From contig CANMUM010000001.1 of the NCBI GenBank assembly GCA_947501025.1, positions 1-64,000 on the forward strand: DNA of 64,000 bases, given 5' to 3'. Below, piece by piece: positions 8,523 through 17,380 of this stretch. The stretch is from an uncultured Paracoccaceae bacterium (GTDB taxonomy: Bacteria > Pseudomonadota > Alphaproteobacteria > Rhodobacterales > Rhodobacteraceae). A model generated the notes under the pieces. It saw only the letters and a list, made by a program, of their open reading frames with translations. It ran no database searches and was not told where the DNA came from. A program made the translations under genes and the position numbers. Each line of letters starts with the position of its first letter. The first letter of the stretch is position 1.

Positions 8523-9225
8523 TTCTGACCTCCAAGTGACGCTCAATCTGTGCTGCGATGATGATCGCCATAATTCCTGAAATAAGGAGGCCAAGATTAT
8601 AAGGAATAAAACTCAATAATAATGTGCCAATGACTGAAATCATTGCAGCCATGAGATGGGGGAGTGATCTTATGGATGGAGCGATGAGTGCGATAAAGGA
8701 GAGGGGAAGCGCAAAACTTATGTCATATTGTTCAGGAACCAATGCACCAAAATAATAGCCGATCATTGAGAATGAAAACCAAATGGATAGGATAACGATC
8801 GCAACACCAAAGTAATATTGCGATCTCGCAGCATGCGTCCAGTCGGGTTCATCTATGAATTTGTTTTGGGAAAGAACGAAACACTGATCCACAAGGCTAT
8901 AAGCCATAAGCAGCCGTGTTCGATAGGATAGGTTTTGAACAGTTGGTGCTAGAGCTGCTGAATACATCAGCATACGAAGGTTTAATATGGCGCCTGTGAG
9001 CACGGCGATGAAGATTGGGGCGCCATCATTGAGAAGATCAAGGCTAGCGATTTGAGAGGCGCCAGCGAGAACGATCACTGAAAAGCCAAATGTTTGAAAA
9101 TCGCTTAATCCCATACTTGCTGAAACAATACCAAAAATTACAGCGAATGGAGCAACGACGAGGCCAAAAATCGACGCCGCCTTAACCCCTTGGAAAAATG
9201 GACTTGGTGCATTACTGTTTGCCAT
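8512..9225 (-). CDS. azlC: Branched-chain amino acid exporter subunit, AzlC family
   Basis: The 237-residue membrane protein shows the AzlC pattern: N-terminal FFQGVKAASIFGLVVAPFAVIFGI, the VLAGASQIASLDLLNDGAP motif, and MAYSLVDQCFVLS, across about six to seven transmembrane helices. AzlCD pairs export branched-chain or related amino acids. The start codon at 9223-9225 shares two bases with the ATG of the divergent mobA-like gene (CATG), leaving no intergenic promoter space. Confidence 0.92.
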   Translation of the reverse strand: MANSNAPSPFFQGVKAASIFGLVVAPFAVIFGIVSASMGLSDFQTFGFSVIVLAGASQIASLDLLNDGAPIFIAVLTGAILNLRMLMYSAALAPTVQNLSYRTRLLMAYSLVDQCFVLSQNKFIDEPDWTHAARSQYYFGVAIVILSIWFSFSMIGYYFGALVPEQYDISFALPLSFIALIAPSIRSLPHLMAAMISVIGTLLLSFIPYNLGLLISGIMAIIIAAQIERHLEVRNVK

Positions 9226-9823
9226 GATGAAACCTCATACAATATCTTCAAAAAACACAAACCGCATTGCACAGCAAGCAAAAATTGCCGCGCTGATTTT
9301 TGCAGGTGGGCGAGGGGAGCGCATGGGGCGAGTGGATAAGGCGCAGATTGAGAAAAATGGACGTATGCTGATCGATATCGTCTCGCAACATTTGCGTTTG
9401 GAATGTGATCAACTGTATATTTCAAGACAAAAGGATCAGGATGATCTTTCGCAATTTGGAACTGTGTTAATTGATGAAGACGAGGATCAGGGGCCGTTTG
9501 CCGGGCTGGTGACGGCTTGTAAGCGCGCTAGAAAAGATGGCTTTGAGTATCTCTTGACTTCGCCTGTGGATACAGATGTTTTGCCAGATCTTATCGGGAA
9601 AATGCTTTTTGAGGTTCGCAAGCCACATGCCGTCGCGATGATAGAAGGTAAGTTGCAACCGACATTATCACTTATTAATCTCACACACATAGACAACATT
9701 GTCCAACTCTATAAGAATGGTGCTCGTTCATTAAGGGCATGGATCGAACGAGAAGATGTGGGCTTTTTAGAAATTAATGGCCATAAGTTTAGAAATTTCA
9801 ATAATTTGGTAAACCCTCTGTGA
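9224..9823 (+). CDS. mobA: Molybdenum cofactor guanylyltransferase-like protein (MobA family)
   Basis: The 199-residue protein has the nucleotidyltransferase signature AGGRGERMGRVDKA (about residues 27-40) and an acidic SPVDTD segment (about 108) fitting the metal site. MobA joins GMP to molybdopterin to make the MGD cofactor. The N-terminus is about 20 residues longer than usual before the AALIFAGG strand, and the start ATG overlaps the start of divergent azlC. No ATG, GTG or TTG lies in frame between these and the AGG motif, so the long N-terminus seems real. Alternative: a related NTP-transferase. Confidence 0.85.
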   Translation: MMKPHTISSKNTNRIAQQAKIAALIFAGGRGERMGRVDKAQIEKNGRMLIDIVSQHLRLECDQLYISRQKDQDDLSQFGTVLIDEDEDQGPFAGLVTACKRARKDGFEYLLTSPVDTDVLPDLIGKMLFEVRKPHAVAMIEGKLQPTLSLINLTHIDNIVQLYKNGARSLRAWIEREDVGFLEINGHKFRNFNNLVNPL

Positions 9824-9932
9824 ACTGGGCTTGATTTAAACAATCCATCTATTATGTACTATCATTAAATAATACATTTAGGGCTATCAAGATTAATGAT
9901 ATTTATTGGCAATTTGGGGTGAGTTAAGTCGA

Positions 9933-10910
9933 ATGGACAAAGTATTTTCAATAAACGCGTTTCATGTATCGCGAGAATTGCGTGCCCCATTCATTATTTC
10001 TCGAGGCGCGAAAACCCATGCTGAATGTATCATCGTTGAGATATCCTTCGAACATTATGTAGGCAGAGGCGAGGCTGTTCCATATGCACGCTATAGTGAA
10101 ACTGTCGATGATTGTCTTCGCCAAATCAATGAATTTAAATCTAATAAAATATGGCAAAACGATTATAATACAGGATTATCTGGTGCAGCCAGAAATGCAT
10201 TTAATTGTGCAATTTGGGATTTGAGGGCAAAAATATCGCAACGGCCAATCTGGGAGCTCTTAAAGGTTCCAATGCCTGAAATCACTCGTGCTACACAAAC
10301 ATTGTCCTTAACAACGCCTGAAATTATGGCAAAAGAAGTCAGTGAGCTTTCAGATGATGCATTGATTAAAATCAAGCTTGGCGGGGATAATGATATTGAT
10401 TGCCTAAAAGCTGTGCGTTCAACACGTCCCAGTGCAGATATTATTGTGGATGCAAATGAGGGTTGGAATGCGGATGATTATTGCAAAATGATCCCTGCAC
10501 TTATTGAGGCTAATGTTGCGATGATTGAGCAACCCATGCCTTCAGATAATGACGAGGCTTTACGTGAGCTTGATAGGCCAATACCGATTTGTGCAGATGA
10601 GTCTGTTCACACAAGTGAGGATGTTGAGAAGCTTGCAGGTAAATATGATATGGTCAATATCAAGCTTGATAAAACAGGTGGTTTAACAGAGGCACTTAAG
10701 CTGCGCGATGCTGCGACAGAACTTGGCATGAGCTATATGATCGGATGTATGGTTGGATCGTCATTGTCTATGGCACCTGCAATGCTGCTTGCAAATGGAG
10801 CCGCTTATGTGGATCTTGATGGCCCTTTATTTCTATCAGAAGATGTTGAGCATGGCATTAAGTTTGAAGGAGGTCTTATGCATCCGTTCACACAAAAGCT
10901 TTGGGGTTAG
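9933..10910 (+). CDS. dgcA: Enolase-superfamily racemase/epimerase (DgcA / dipeptide epimerase type)
   Basis: The start ATG 9933 (MDKVFSINAFHVSREL) gives 325 residues; the TTG at 9906 has no support. It has the muconate-lactonising subgroup catalytic set: KIK (about 146-148), Asp173 (VDANEGW), Glu199 (IEQPMP), Asp222 (CADESVH) and Lys244 (NIKLDKTGG). Such enzymes in Alphaproteobacteria are annotated as L-Ala-D/L-Glu epimerases or N-acetyl-D-glutamate racemases (DgcA). The usual DgcA partner DgcN is not in this window, so substrate assignment is open. It converges on a DUF1244 and N-formylglutamate amidohydrolase pair, which loosely fits glutamate-derivative metabolism. Confidence 0.82.
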   Translation: MDKVFSINAFHVSRELRAPFIISRGAKTHAECIIVEISFEHYVGRGEAVPYARYSETVDDCLRQINEFKSNKIWQNDYNTGLSGAARNAFNCAIWDLRAKISQRPIWELLKVPMPEITRATQTLSLTTPEIMAKEVSELSDDALIKIKLGGDNDIDCLKAVRSTRPSADIIVDANEGWNADDYCKMIPALIEANVAMIEQPMPSDNDEALRELDRPIPICADESVHTSEDVEKLAGKYDMVNIKLDKTGGLTEALKLRDAATELGMSYMIGCMVGSSLSMAPAMLLANGAAYVDLDGPLFLSEDVEHGIKFEGGLMHPFTQKLWG

Positions 10911-10912
10911 AT

Positions 10913-11170
10913 CTATTTTTTAAGATCAGTTTGGTATTTTGATTTCCATTCTTCATATGGCATTCCATAAACCATTTCTCTCGCATCATCTTTGCCCAAT
11001 GTTGTGCCGAGTTTATCAGCTTCTTCACTCATCCAGCGCGACATACAATTGCGACAAAACCCAGATAATTCCATTAAATCGATATTTTGAACATCTGTAC
11101 GATTTTGCAAATGTGAGACAAGGCGACGAAAGGCCGCAGCTTCTATTTCAGTCTGTTTGGTCATGGCCAA
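10913..11170 (-). CDS. DUF1244 family protein
   Basis: The 85-residue product contains FCRNCMSRWMSEEADK, the diagnostic DUF1244 motif with a CxxC pair, and a C-terminal MVYGMPYEEWKSKYQ. Function is unknown; the family is small, cytosolic and widespread in Alphaproteobacteria. It overlaps the upstream N-formylglutamate amidohydrolase by 10 bp, a common pairing in the class that implies coupled expression. Confidence 0.88.
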   Translation of the reverse strand: MAMTKQTEIEAAAFRRLVSHLQNRTDVQNIDLMELSGFCRNCMSRWMSEEADKLGTTLGKDDAREMVYGMPYEEWKSKYQTDLKK

Positions 11171-11934
11171 AGCTCTCCTTCTTTAAATGTTTCGATCAAT
11201 ACATTTGTTGTAATATCAGCCCATTCGGATTGACCTTTTGAAGTTTCGATTAAGTCGTTTCGAATTTCCAATAATATATGCAAAAAGCCCTGACGAACGC
11301 CATGCATATCAAGCGTATCGCCTTCAAGCGAGCCATGATAAGGTTCATTATCACCGACACACACGCCATCAAGCGCTTCAAAACGCGCAATGATCGGATC
11401 GGCTAATCGACGGTCTTCATTGGAAAGTACACCAATATGCCAAGGGCGCACATCACGACCGCGCAGCTGCTTTGTAAAGCTATGCATGGAGATAATTACC
11501 GGCTCAAGGCGCGCGTTTTTGATATTCTGCAAAACATCAGAAATGGCATTATGATATGGTCGATGCAGGGCATCAATCCGCTTGGATTTTTCTTCTGAAG
11601 TGAGGTTTCGGTTAGCGGGTATGATTGTCTTGTCATAAATTTTCATGATCAAGGTTGGGTCGTCTTCTCCACGGTTCGGATCGATCACCAAGCGTGAAAA
11701 TTGCGTTGCAAGAAGGTGGGCACCAAGTCGTTCGGCAATGATCTGAGAGACGGCAAGTGCACCAATGTCATATGCAATATGTCTTTGCATGTCCTCATTG
11801 GCGATTCCAAGTGAACCTTGATTGACCCATTCAGGAACAATATTGGTTGCATGATCACACAGCACCACGAATTGTGATGGTTTTGGGGCAGGATGATGGA
11901 TGAAAGTTGATGATAACATGTCGCCTAAATGCAA
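11161..11934 (-). CDS. N-formylglutamate amidohydrolase family protein
   Basis: The 257-residue product has the family motifs VVLCDHATNIVPE, SRLVIDPNR, ISMHSFT and EPYHGSLEGDTLDMHG. Family members are zinc hydrolases that split N-formyl-L-glutamate to formate and glutamate in histidine degradation; the His and Asp/Glu of these motifs are the likely metal ligands. No hut genes are nearby, so a different N-acyl amino-acid substrate is possible. It is upstream of and overlaps the DUF1244 gene. Confidence 0.9.
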   Translation of the reverse strand: MHLGDMLSSTFIHHPAPKPSQFVVLCDHATNIVPEWVNQGSLGIANEDMQRHIAYDIGALAVSQIIAERLGAHLLATQFSRLVIDPNRGEDDPTLIMKIYDKTIIPANRNLTSEEKSKRIDALHRPYHNAISDVLQNIKNARLEPVIISMHSFTKQLRGRDVRPWHIGVLSNEDRRLADPIIARFEALDGVCVGDNEPYHGSLEGDTLDMHGVRQGFLHILLEIRNDLIETSKGQSEWADITTNVLIETFKEGELWP

Positions 11935-12039
11935 TAAATTATCTGAGTATACAAGTTTTTTTCTTTTTCGCGAGACAATCTAAAATCGATCGTTTATAGA
12001 GGCGTTAAGGCCCGCACACGAATAAACAAGGATGAACAC

Positions 12040-13497
12040 ATGTCCAGTAGACGCCAGCGATCTGTAAAGATTGTCGCAACTTTAGGCCCAGCTTCAAATA
12101 GCTATGAAATGATTTCAAAACTTTACCATGCAGGGGCCGATGTTTTTCGCCTCAATATGAGCCATGGTGCACATGATGAGATCAAGGAGCGCTACGAGCA
12201 TATTCGTAAGCTCGAAAAAGAAACAGGTCGCCCAATTGCGATTTTGGCAGATCTTCAAGGCCCAAAATTACGCGTTGGTCAGTTTGAAGGCGAAGCATTT
12301 GATCTTATTGAAGGTGAAAAATTCCGTTTTGATCTTGATGACAAAATTGGCACATCCACACGTGTTCAGCTTCCTCATCCTGAGATTTTCCAAGCTCTCG
12401 AAGTTGGATCTAGCCTTCTCGTCAACGATGGTAAAATCCGTTTGCGTGTTGAGAAATGTGATAAAGTTTCTGCTGATTGTATCGTTGAAGTTGGTGGCGA
12501 AATTTCAAATCGAAAAGGCGTTAATGTTCCAGATGTTGTGCTTCCTTTGGCAGCTTTATCAGAGAAAGACCTTAAAGATTTAGAATTTGTGGCCGAACTT
12601 GGTGTGGATTGGATCGCTTTATCATTCGTTCAGCGCCCAGAAGATATGATCGAAGCGCGCAAGCTTGTGAATGGCCGCGCAGCTGTTCTTGCAAAAATCG
12701 AAAAGCCTGCTGCTGTTGCGGCGTTGCAATCCATCATTGATGTGTCAGATGGAATTATGGTCGCGCGTGGTGATTTGGGTGTTGAGCTTCCTGTACATGC
12801 TGTGCCACCCATTCAAAAACGTATTGTGCGTGCATGTCGCGCGGCGGGTAAGCCTGTAATCGTTGCTACACAAATGATGGAGAGCATGATCACATCGCCT
12901 GTTCCAACACGCGCCGAAGTCTCAGATGTGGCACAAGCAATTTATGAGGGTGCCGATGCGGTTATGCTATCTGCCGAATCAGCTGCTGGCGATTACCCGA
13001 TTGAGGCTGTATCCACTATGAATAATGTGGCCATCGAAGTTGAGAATGATACAAATTACCGTGGAATTATTGAAGCTTCACGGACACCTTCGCGCAACGG
13101 CGTTGCTGATGCGATTACAGTCGCCGCCCGTGAAATCGCAGAAACGACCCAGGTTTGTGCGATCGTTACGTTTTCGCAATCTGGGACAACCGCGCAACTG
13201 GCTTCACGTGAGCGCCCATCGGTTCCGATTATCGCAGTGACGCATATCAAAGAAACGGCTCGTAAGCTTGTTTTAAGCTGGGGATTGCACTGTGTTTATG
13301 TGGATAAAACAGTGACACGATTTAAAGAAGCGGTGCTTTTGTCGATCCAAATTGCTCATGACCATGAGTTTGGAACAAAAGAAGATAATATCGTTCTCAC
13401 AGCTGGTGTGCCTTTCAATACATCTGGATCAACGAATATTCTTCGTGTTGCGCCACTTGATGAAAGTAAGGTTTACGGAGCAATGTTGGACAATTAG
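12040..13497 (+). CDS. pyk: Pyruvate kinase
   Basis: The 485-residue product is a full-length pyruvate kinase: N-terminal RSVKIVATLGPAS, FRLNMSHG, active-site LAKIEKP (Lys), DGIMVARGDLGVELP, and KPVIVATQMMESMI, followed by the C-terminal allosteric domain. It makes pyruvate and ATP from phosphoenolpyruvate at the end of glycolysis. It stands alone with its own 5' region. In many Rhizobiales it also lies next to N-formylglutamate amidohydrolase and DUF1244 genes. Confidence 0.98.
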   Translation: MSSRRQRSVKIVATLGPASNSYEMISKLYHAGADVFRLNMSHGAHDEIKERYEHIRKLEKETGRPIAILADLQGPKLRVGQFEGEAFDLIEGEKFRFDLDDKIGTSTRVQLPHPEIFQALEVGSSLLVNDGKIRLRVEKCDKVSADCIVEVGGEISNRKGVNVPDVVLPLAALSEKDLKDLEFVAELGVDWIALSFVQRPEDMIEARKLVNGRAAVLAKIEKPAAVAALQSIIDVSDGIMVARGDLGVELPVHAVPPIQKRIVRACRAAGKPVIVATQMMESMITSPVPTRAEVSDVAQAIYEGADAVMLSAESAAGDYPIEAVSTMNNVAIEVENDTNYRGIIEASRTPSRNGVADAITVAAREIAETTQVCAIVTFSQSGTTAQLASRERPSVPIIAVTHIKETARKLVLSWGLHCVYVDKTVTRFKEAVLLSIQIAHDHEFGTKEDNIVLTAGVPFNTSGSTNILRVAPLDESKVYGAMLDN

Positions 13498-13605
13498 TCT
13501 TGCGGCTTCGATAAAGAATCAGTATAGACCACATATTCGGAGTGATCGGCCAGTGTTGGGCTGCCGTATCACTATTTTGAACGCTTACAAGTTAAGGAGA
13601 GCAAA

Positions 13606-13806
13606 ATGCCCAAGATGAAGACAAAATCAGGCGCTAAGAAGCGCTTTAGCGTAACGGCTAGCGGCCGCGTTAAAACGGGTCAAGCTGGTAAACGCCACGG
13701 CATGATCAAACGTACAAACAAATTTCTTCGCAATGCACGCGGTACAACAACACTTTGTGCAGCTGATGAGAAAATTGTAAAAACTTATATGCCATACGCG
13801 CGCTAG
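13606..13806 (+). CDS. rpmI: 50S ribosomal protein L35
   Basis: The 66-residue product [23 protein letters not shown] is a canonical bL35. It has a strong AAGGAGAG site and lies 11 bp before rplT. infC, which usually precedes rpmI, is absent; pyk lies upstream instead, and the 108-bp gap may hold a promoter and leader. Confidence 0.98.
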   Translation: MPKMKTKSGAKKRFSVTASGRVKTGQAGKRHGMIKRTNKFLRNARGTTTLCAADEKIVKTYMPYAR

Positions 13807-13817
13807 GAGAATAAAAT

Positions 13818-14180
13818 ATGTCACGAGTTAAAGGTGGTACAGTTACCCACGCACGTCATCGTAAAGTCATTAAGGCTGCTAAAGGCCATTATGGTGCACG
13901 TTCACGTCTATTTAAAACAGCTACACAATCTGTTGATAAGGCACAGCAATACGCAACGCGTGATCGTAAAAACCGCAAGCGCACATTCCGCGCTTTGTGG
14001 ATTCAGCGTATCAACGCTGCGGTTCGTTCAATTGATCCAAGCTTGACATACTCACGTTTCATCAATGGTTTGAATCTTGCTGGTATCGAAGTTGATCGTA
14101 AAGTTCTTGCGGATCTTGCCGTTCACGAGCCTTCTGCTTTTGAAGCGATTGTTGGACAAGCACAAGCTGCAATGAAATAG
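13818..14180 (+). CDS. rplT: 50S ribosomal protein L20
   Basis: The 120-residue product has the bL20 pattern [35 protein letters not shown] and [12 protein letters not shown]20 is an early 50S assembly factor and in some bacteria autoregulates its own operon. The gene is followed by an intrinsic terminator. Confidence 0.98.
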   Translation: MSRVKGGTVTHARHRKVIKAAKGHYGARSRLFKTATQSVDKAQQYATRDRKNRKRTFRALWIQRINAAVRSIDPSLTYSRFINGLNLAGIEVDRKVLADLAVHEPSAFEAIVGQAQAAMK

Positions 14181-14202
14181 TTGCGAAGCTTTTAAAATTT
14201 CT

Positions 14203-14230
14203 AAAACGCGTCCCTGTGGCGCGTTTTTTT
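14203..14230 (+). terminator. Intrinsic terminator after rplT
   Basis: AAAACGCG (14203-14210) pairs with CGCGTTTT (14220-14227), followed by further Ts. It separates rpmI-rplT from the convergent metalloprotease gene. Confidence 0.85.
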
Positions 14231-14242
14231 GTTGTAAAATGA

Positions 14243-15610
14243 TTAACTTATTAAGAGCGATATCTCTTCATTTGCGATCAGCGTGAAGCTATCGATATCA
14301 ATATCATCGCCATTTAAGATTGTAATTTTAGAGTCGCCTATGGCTATGATGCAATTCCCGTCATCATAGCCAAATTCTGCATTTGCGATATCCATGCTAT
14401 CTTCAAGAATTAATGTATCTATCTCTGCATCAAAGTCTCGGATAATCGTATTGCATCTTTGATTGTCATGAAACACGAAGCTATCAGAACCTGTGCCACC
14501 GACAAGAATGTTATCACCAGTTCCCCCAAGCAAGACGTCATCTCCATGTCCGCCTCTAAGGATGTCATTGCCGCTTTCTCCAAGCAAGATATCATCGCCT
14601 TTTTGGCCATATAGGATGTCATTGCCTGCGCCCGAGCTGATATGATTTGCCGCTGAATTGCCTGCTACAACATCATCGCCGTCACCAGTTATAATATTTT
14701 CGATTAGAGATTTGCCAGATCCGTCAGGGTCCACCGCTAAGAAGACATTTGCGATTGCCGTTTCTCCATCTTGCGTGAGTTCTGCCAATTGATCATTTGA
14801 AAATTTTAAATACCCACCGCTGTCTAGGTCAATCTCCATGTTGTCATTGAAATTTGATAGATCAATGAGATCAGCGCCTTCGCCGTCCCAAATTGTTCTA
14901 AATATCGTATCACCAGCGCCATCTTTCTGAGCGATGCCATTAATGCTCATTGCTCCAGTGTTTGAATTAAAAGTATATGTGGTGTCATCGCTTTGATGGT
15001 CATAATTGATACCATAACGAGCTTGTAACGCTAAAATATCTAGGGACATTAAGCTTTGTGCGTAATCGCCAATATCGTTAGTGTAGCCTGATGAACTACC
15101 AATCGTCGACTTATATGACATGACGGAATAAGACATTTGATCCATTTCTGACGAAAGTCCAGAAATTTCATGTGGATGTACAAGCCCCAATGCATGTCCG
15201 AGTTCATGCATAACTACGAAACCAGAGAATTGGCCGGACTGAAAGTCACTAAAATAAGTGCTCTCATTAAACCAGACATCACCCGCTTCAGAAGAGCTGG
15301 TATTATCTGGAAGGTAAGCATGGGCGGCATTTGTCGCATGGGTATAGCCAGCCTGAATTTCGGCGTCTGACCGCTCGATGAAAGTTAAGCCACATATGGA
15401 TGAAAGCATCTCAAAGATATATTTAAAATAATCTTGCGCATCACTTCCCAATCCAGAAAAGGATTTTGATAGCTCACCTATTCCATAATTGGATGCACTT
15501 TGATCAAATTGTGATATAGATTGAGGAAACCAATACGCCAGAACACTTTTGTCCCATTGTGCGCCGTGTAAAAATCCGTATGTGCCGTCATTTGTGTGAT
15601 CATATGCCAT
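14243..15610 (-). CDS. Serralysin-like RTX zinc metalloprotease
   Basis: The start at 15610 (MAYDHTNDGTYGFLHGAQWD) follows GGAGAA and gives 455 residues. The zinc site is HELGHALGLVH at about 135-145, with a Met-turn SVMSY near 162-166, placing it in the metzincin M10B group. Residues about 308-378 hold RTX nonapeptide repeats (GxGNDxLxG type) that bind calcium and mark type I secretion. There is no Sec signal, as expected. No ABC/HlyD/TolC exporter or inhibitor gene is nearby, so it is an orphan substrate. It lies between rplT and pheS on the opposite strand. Confidence 0.93.
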   Translation of the reverse strand: MAYDHTNDGTYGFLHGAQWDKSVLAYWFPQSISQFDQSASNYGIGELSKSFSGLGSDAQDYFKYIFEMLSSICGLTFIERSDAEIQAGYTHATNAAHAYLPDNTSSSEAGDVWFNESTYFSDFQSGQFSGFVVMHELGHALGLVHPHEISGLSSEMDQMSYSVMSYKSTIGSSSGYTNDIGDYAQSLMSLDILALQARYGINYDHQSDDTTYTFNSNTGAMSINGIAQKDGAGDTIFRTIWDGEGADLIDLSNFNDNMEIDLDSGGYLKFSNDQLAELTQDGETAIANVFLAVDPDGSGKSLIENIITGDGDDVVAGNSAANHISSGAGNDILYGQKGDDILLGESGNDILRGGHGDDVLLGGTGDNILVGGTGSDSFVFHDNQRCNTIIRDFDAEIDTLILEDSMDIANAEFGYDDGNCIIAIGDSKITILNGDDIDIDSFTLIANEEISLLIS

Positions 15611-15806
15611 TTTAATTCTCCGTTTCAAAGGAAAACTAGCAATGAGAAGCGACCTAAATATCAAAGATCAAATTTTCAATTTTAGAATTCAAATAAAATT
15701 TTATAGGGTTGCTGAGAATGTTTCTTGCCCATTATGTGATCACTTGCATTTTTAGCTCGCTGTGATAGTTCAATTCGTAACAATTGAACCCATAAAGGAC
15801 GACACC

Positions 15807-16889
15807 ATGCTGGATATTGGCGCGCTCAAATCGAAATTCTTATCTGCCCTTGAAACGGCAACGAGCGAGGAGGCTATTGAAAACCTTCGCGTTGAGGCGC
15901 TCGGTAAAAAAGGCGAAATTTCGTTAGCTTTGCGCGAGATGGGGCAAATGGCTGAAGATATGCGCCAAAAAATTGGCCCTGAACTCAATGAGTTCCGCAA
16001 GAGTTTTGCTGATGAGATCGCTCGTCGTAAGGAGGCTTTTGCAGATGCAGCTCTTAATCTACGCTTGGAAGCTGAGGGTTTGGATATGTCGCGTCCTGCG
16101 CGTCCGCGCAATCACGGGACGATACATCCGGTGAGCCAAGTGACGGAAGAAATTGTCGCGATTTTTGCGGATCTTGGATATTCAGTTGCCGAAGGCCCGC
16201 AGCTTGAGACAGACTGGTATAATTTTGATGCGCTTAACATGGCGCCAGAGCATCCCGCGCGCCAAGAACATGATACATTTTATATGCACCGTGATGAGGG
16301 CGATAACCGTCCGCCGCATGTTTTGCGCACGCATACAAGCCCTGTGCAAATCCGCCATATGGAAAAGCATGGCGTGCCTTGTCGCATTATTGCGCCTGGC
16401 CGTGTTTACCGCGCGGATTATGATCAAACCCACACCCCGATGTTCCACCAATATGAAGGGCTTTGTATTGATGAGGGCGTTTCTATGGCGAATCTCAAAT
16501 GGACATTGCAAGAATTTTGTCGCGCTTTTTTTGAGGTAGAGAATGTCGATCTGCGTTTTCGCGCATCCCATTTCCCTTTCACAGAGCCATCAGCCGAAGT
16601 GGATATTCGCTGTTCATGGGCAGGCGGCCAGTTGAAAGTTGGCGAGGGCGATGACTGGTTGGAAGTTTTGGGTTGTGGCATGGTACATCCCAATGTGCTG
16701 AGCTCCGCAGGGGTTGACCCAGAAACACATCAAGGCTTTGCATTCGGCATGGGCATTGATCGTCTCGCTATGCTCAAATACGGTATTCCTGATCTACGCG
16801 CATTTTTCGATAGCGATATTCGCTGGTTGCGCCATTACGGATTTTCTGTCCTTGATCGTCCCGATTTGGCAGGGGGCTTGAGCAAATGA
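15807..16889 (+). CDS. pheS: Phenylalanyl-tRNA synthetase alpha subunit
   Basis: The start ATG 15807 ([15 protein letters not shown]) has an AAGGAC site and gives 360 residues. An N-terminal coiled coil (about 20-90) is followed by the class II core with [10 protein letters not shown], the motif 2 region [17 protein letters not shown] and the motif 3 [18 protein letters not shown]. It is catalytic in the alpha2-beta2 enzyme that charges tRNA-Phe. It is unusual that two small genes lie between it and pheT. Confidence 0.97.
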   Translation: MLDIGALKSKFLSALETATSEEAIENLRVEALGKKGEISLALREMGQMAEDMRQKIGPELNEFRKSFADEIARRKEAFADAALNLRLEAEGLDMSRPARPRNHGTIHPVSQVTEEIVAIFADLGYSVAEGPQLETDWYNFDALNMAPEHPARQEHDTFYMHRDEGDNRPPHVLRTHTSPVQIRHMEKHGVPCRIIAPGRVYRADYDQTHTPMFHQYEGLCIDEGVSMANLKWTLQEFCRAFFEVENVDLRFRASHFPFTEPSAEVDIRCSWAGGQLKVGEGDDWLEVLGCGMVHPNVLSSAGVDPETHQGFAFGMGIDRLAMLKYGIPDLRAFFDSDIRWLRHYGFSVLDRPDLAGGLSK

Positions 16890-17236
16890 TTTCTGTAAAT
16901 CTGAAAGAAAAATTGAAGCTGTTTAATGAGCATTGGACGCCTAAAATCGTGTCGCAGTACAATGGCAATGATATTATGGTTGCTAAATTTAAAGGAGAAT
17001 ATCCTTGGCATTCGCATCCTGAAACGGACGACTTATTCTATGTTATCAAAGGTGAGTTGATCATACAGTTGCGCGATGGCGATGTGCATTTGAGTGAAGG
17101 TGAGTTATATGTTGTGCCTGCTGGTGTGGAACATAGCCCACTTGCAAAAGAAGAGGTTCATGCCATTCTCATTGAACCTATTGGAACGCCCAATTCGGGT
17201 GATGAAGCGACAGCCGCGAAGAAGGTGAAAATCTAA
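16886..17236 (+). CDS. Cupin-domain protein inserted between pheS and pheT
   Basis: The 116-residue product is a single cupin: [16 protein letters not shown] (motif 1, His ligands) and [11 protein letters not shown] (motif 2). It overlaps the pheS stop by 4 bp (ATGA), so it is translated with pheS. Small cupins may be isomerases, sensors or metal-binding proteins; the substrate is not evident. Occurrence within a pheST operon suggests only shared expression. Confidence 0.88.
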   Translation: MISVNLKEKLKLFNEHWTPKIVSQYNGNDIMVAKFKGEYPWHSHPETDDLFYVIKGELIIQLRDGDVHLSEGELYVVPAGVEHSPLAKEEVHAILIEPIGTPNSGDEATAAKKVKI

Positions 17237-17239
17237 TGG

Positions 17240-17380
17240 ATGATGCCTCTGAAATTTGACCCATCACAAAATAATCGCCCGTTTAAAGAATGGGTGCAGG
17301 TTCCGCAAAGCACGGGACTAGATTGGAAAACATTAGGCCTTGAGGCCGTCGAATATAACTTGCAGGAAATGAAGAAATGA
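17240..17380 (+). CDS. 46-residue ORF coupled to pheT
   Basis: ATG 17240 opens a 46-codon frame reading MMPLKFDPSQNNRPFKEWVQ... to ...AVEYNLQEMKK, whose TGA (17378-17380) overlaps the pheT ATG by 4 bp. It starts 3 bp after the cupin stop. Codon use and composition (no frameshift, acidic/aromatic mix) look like real coding sequence. It could be a genuine small protein or the remnant of a larger gene; I recognise no family. It fills what would otherwise be an empty 140-bp gap in a tightly packed operon. Confidence 0.5.
   Translation: MMPLKFDPSQNNRPFKEWVQVPQSTGLDWKTLGLEAVEYNLQEMKK

Noticed and set aside
13498-13605. An infC gene before rpmI
   Set aside because: The 108-bp gap after pyk cannot hold infC and shows no IF3 motif; infC must be elsewhere.
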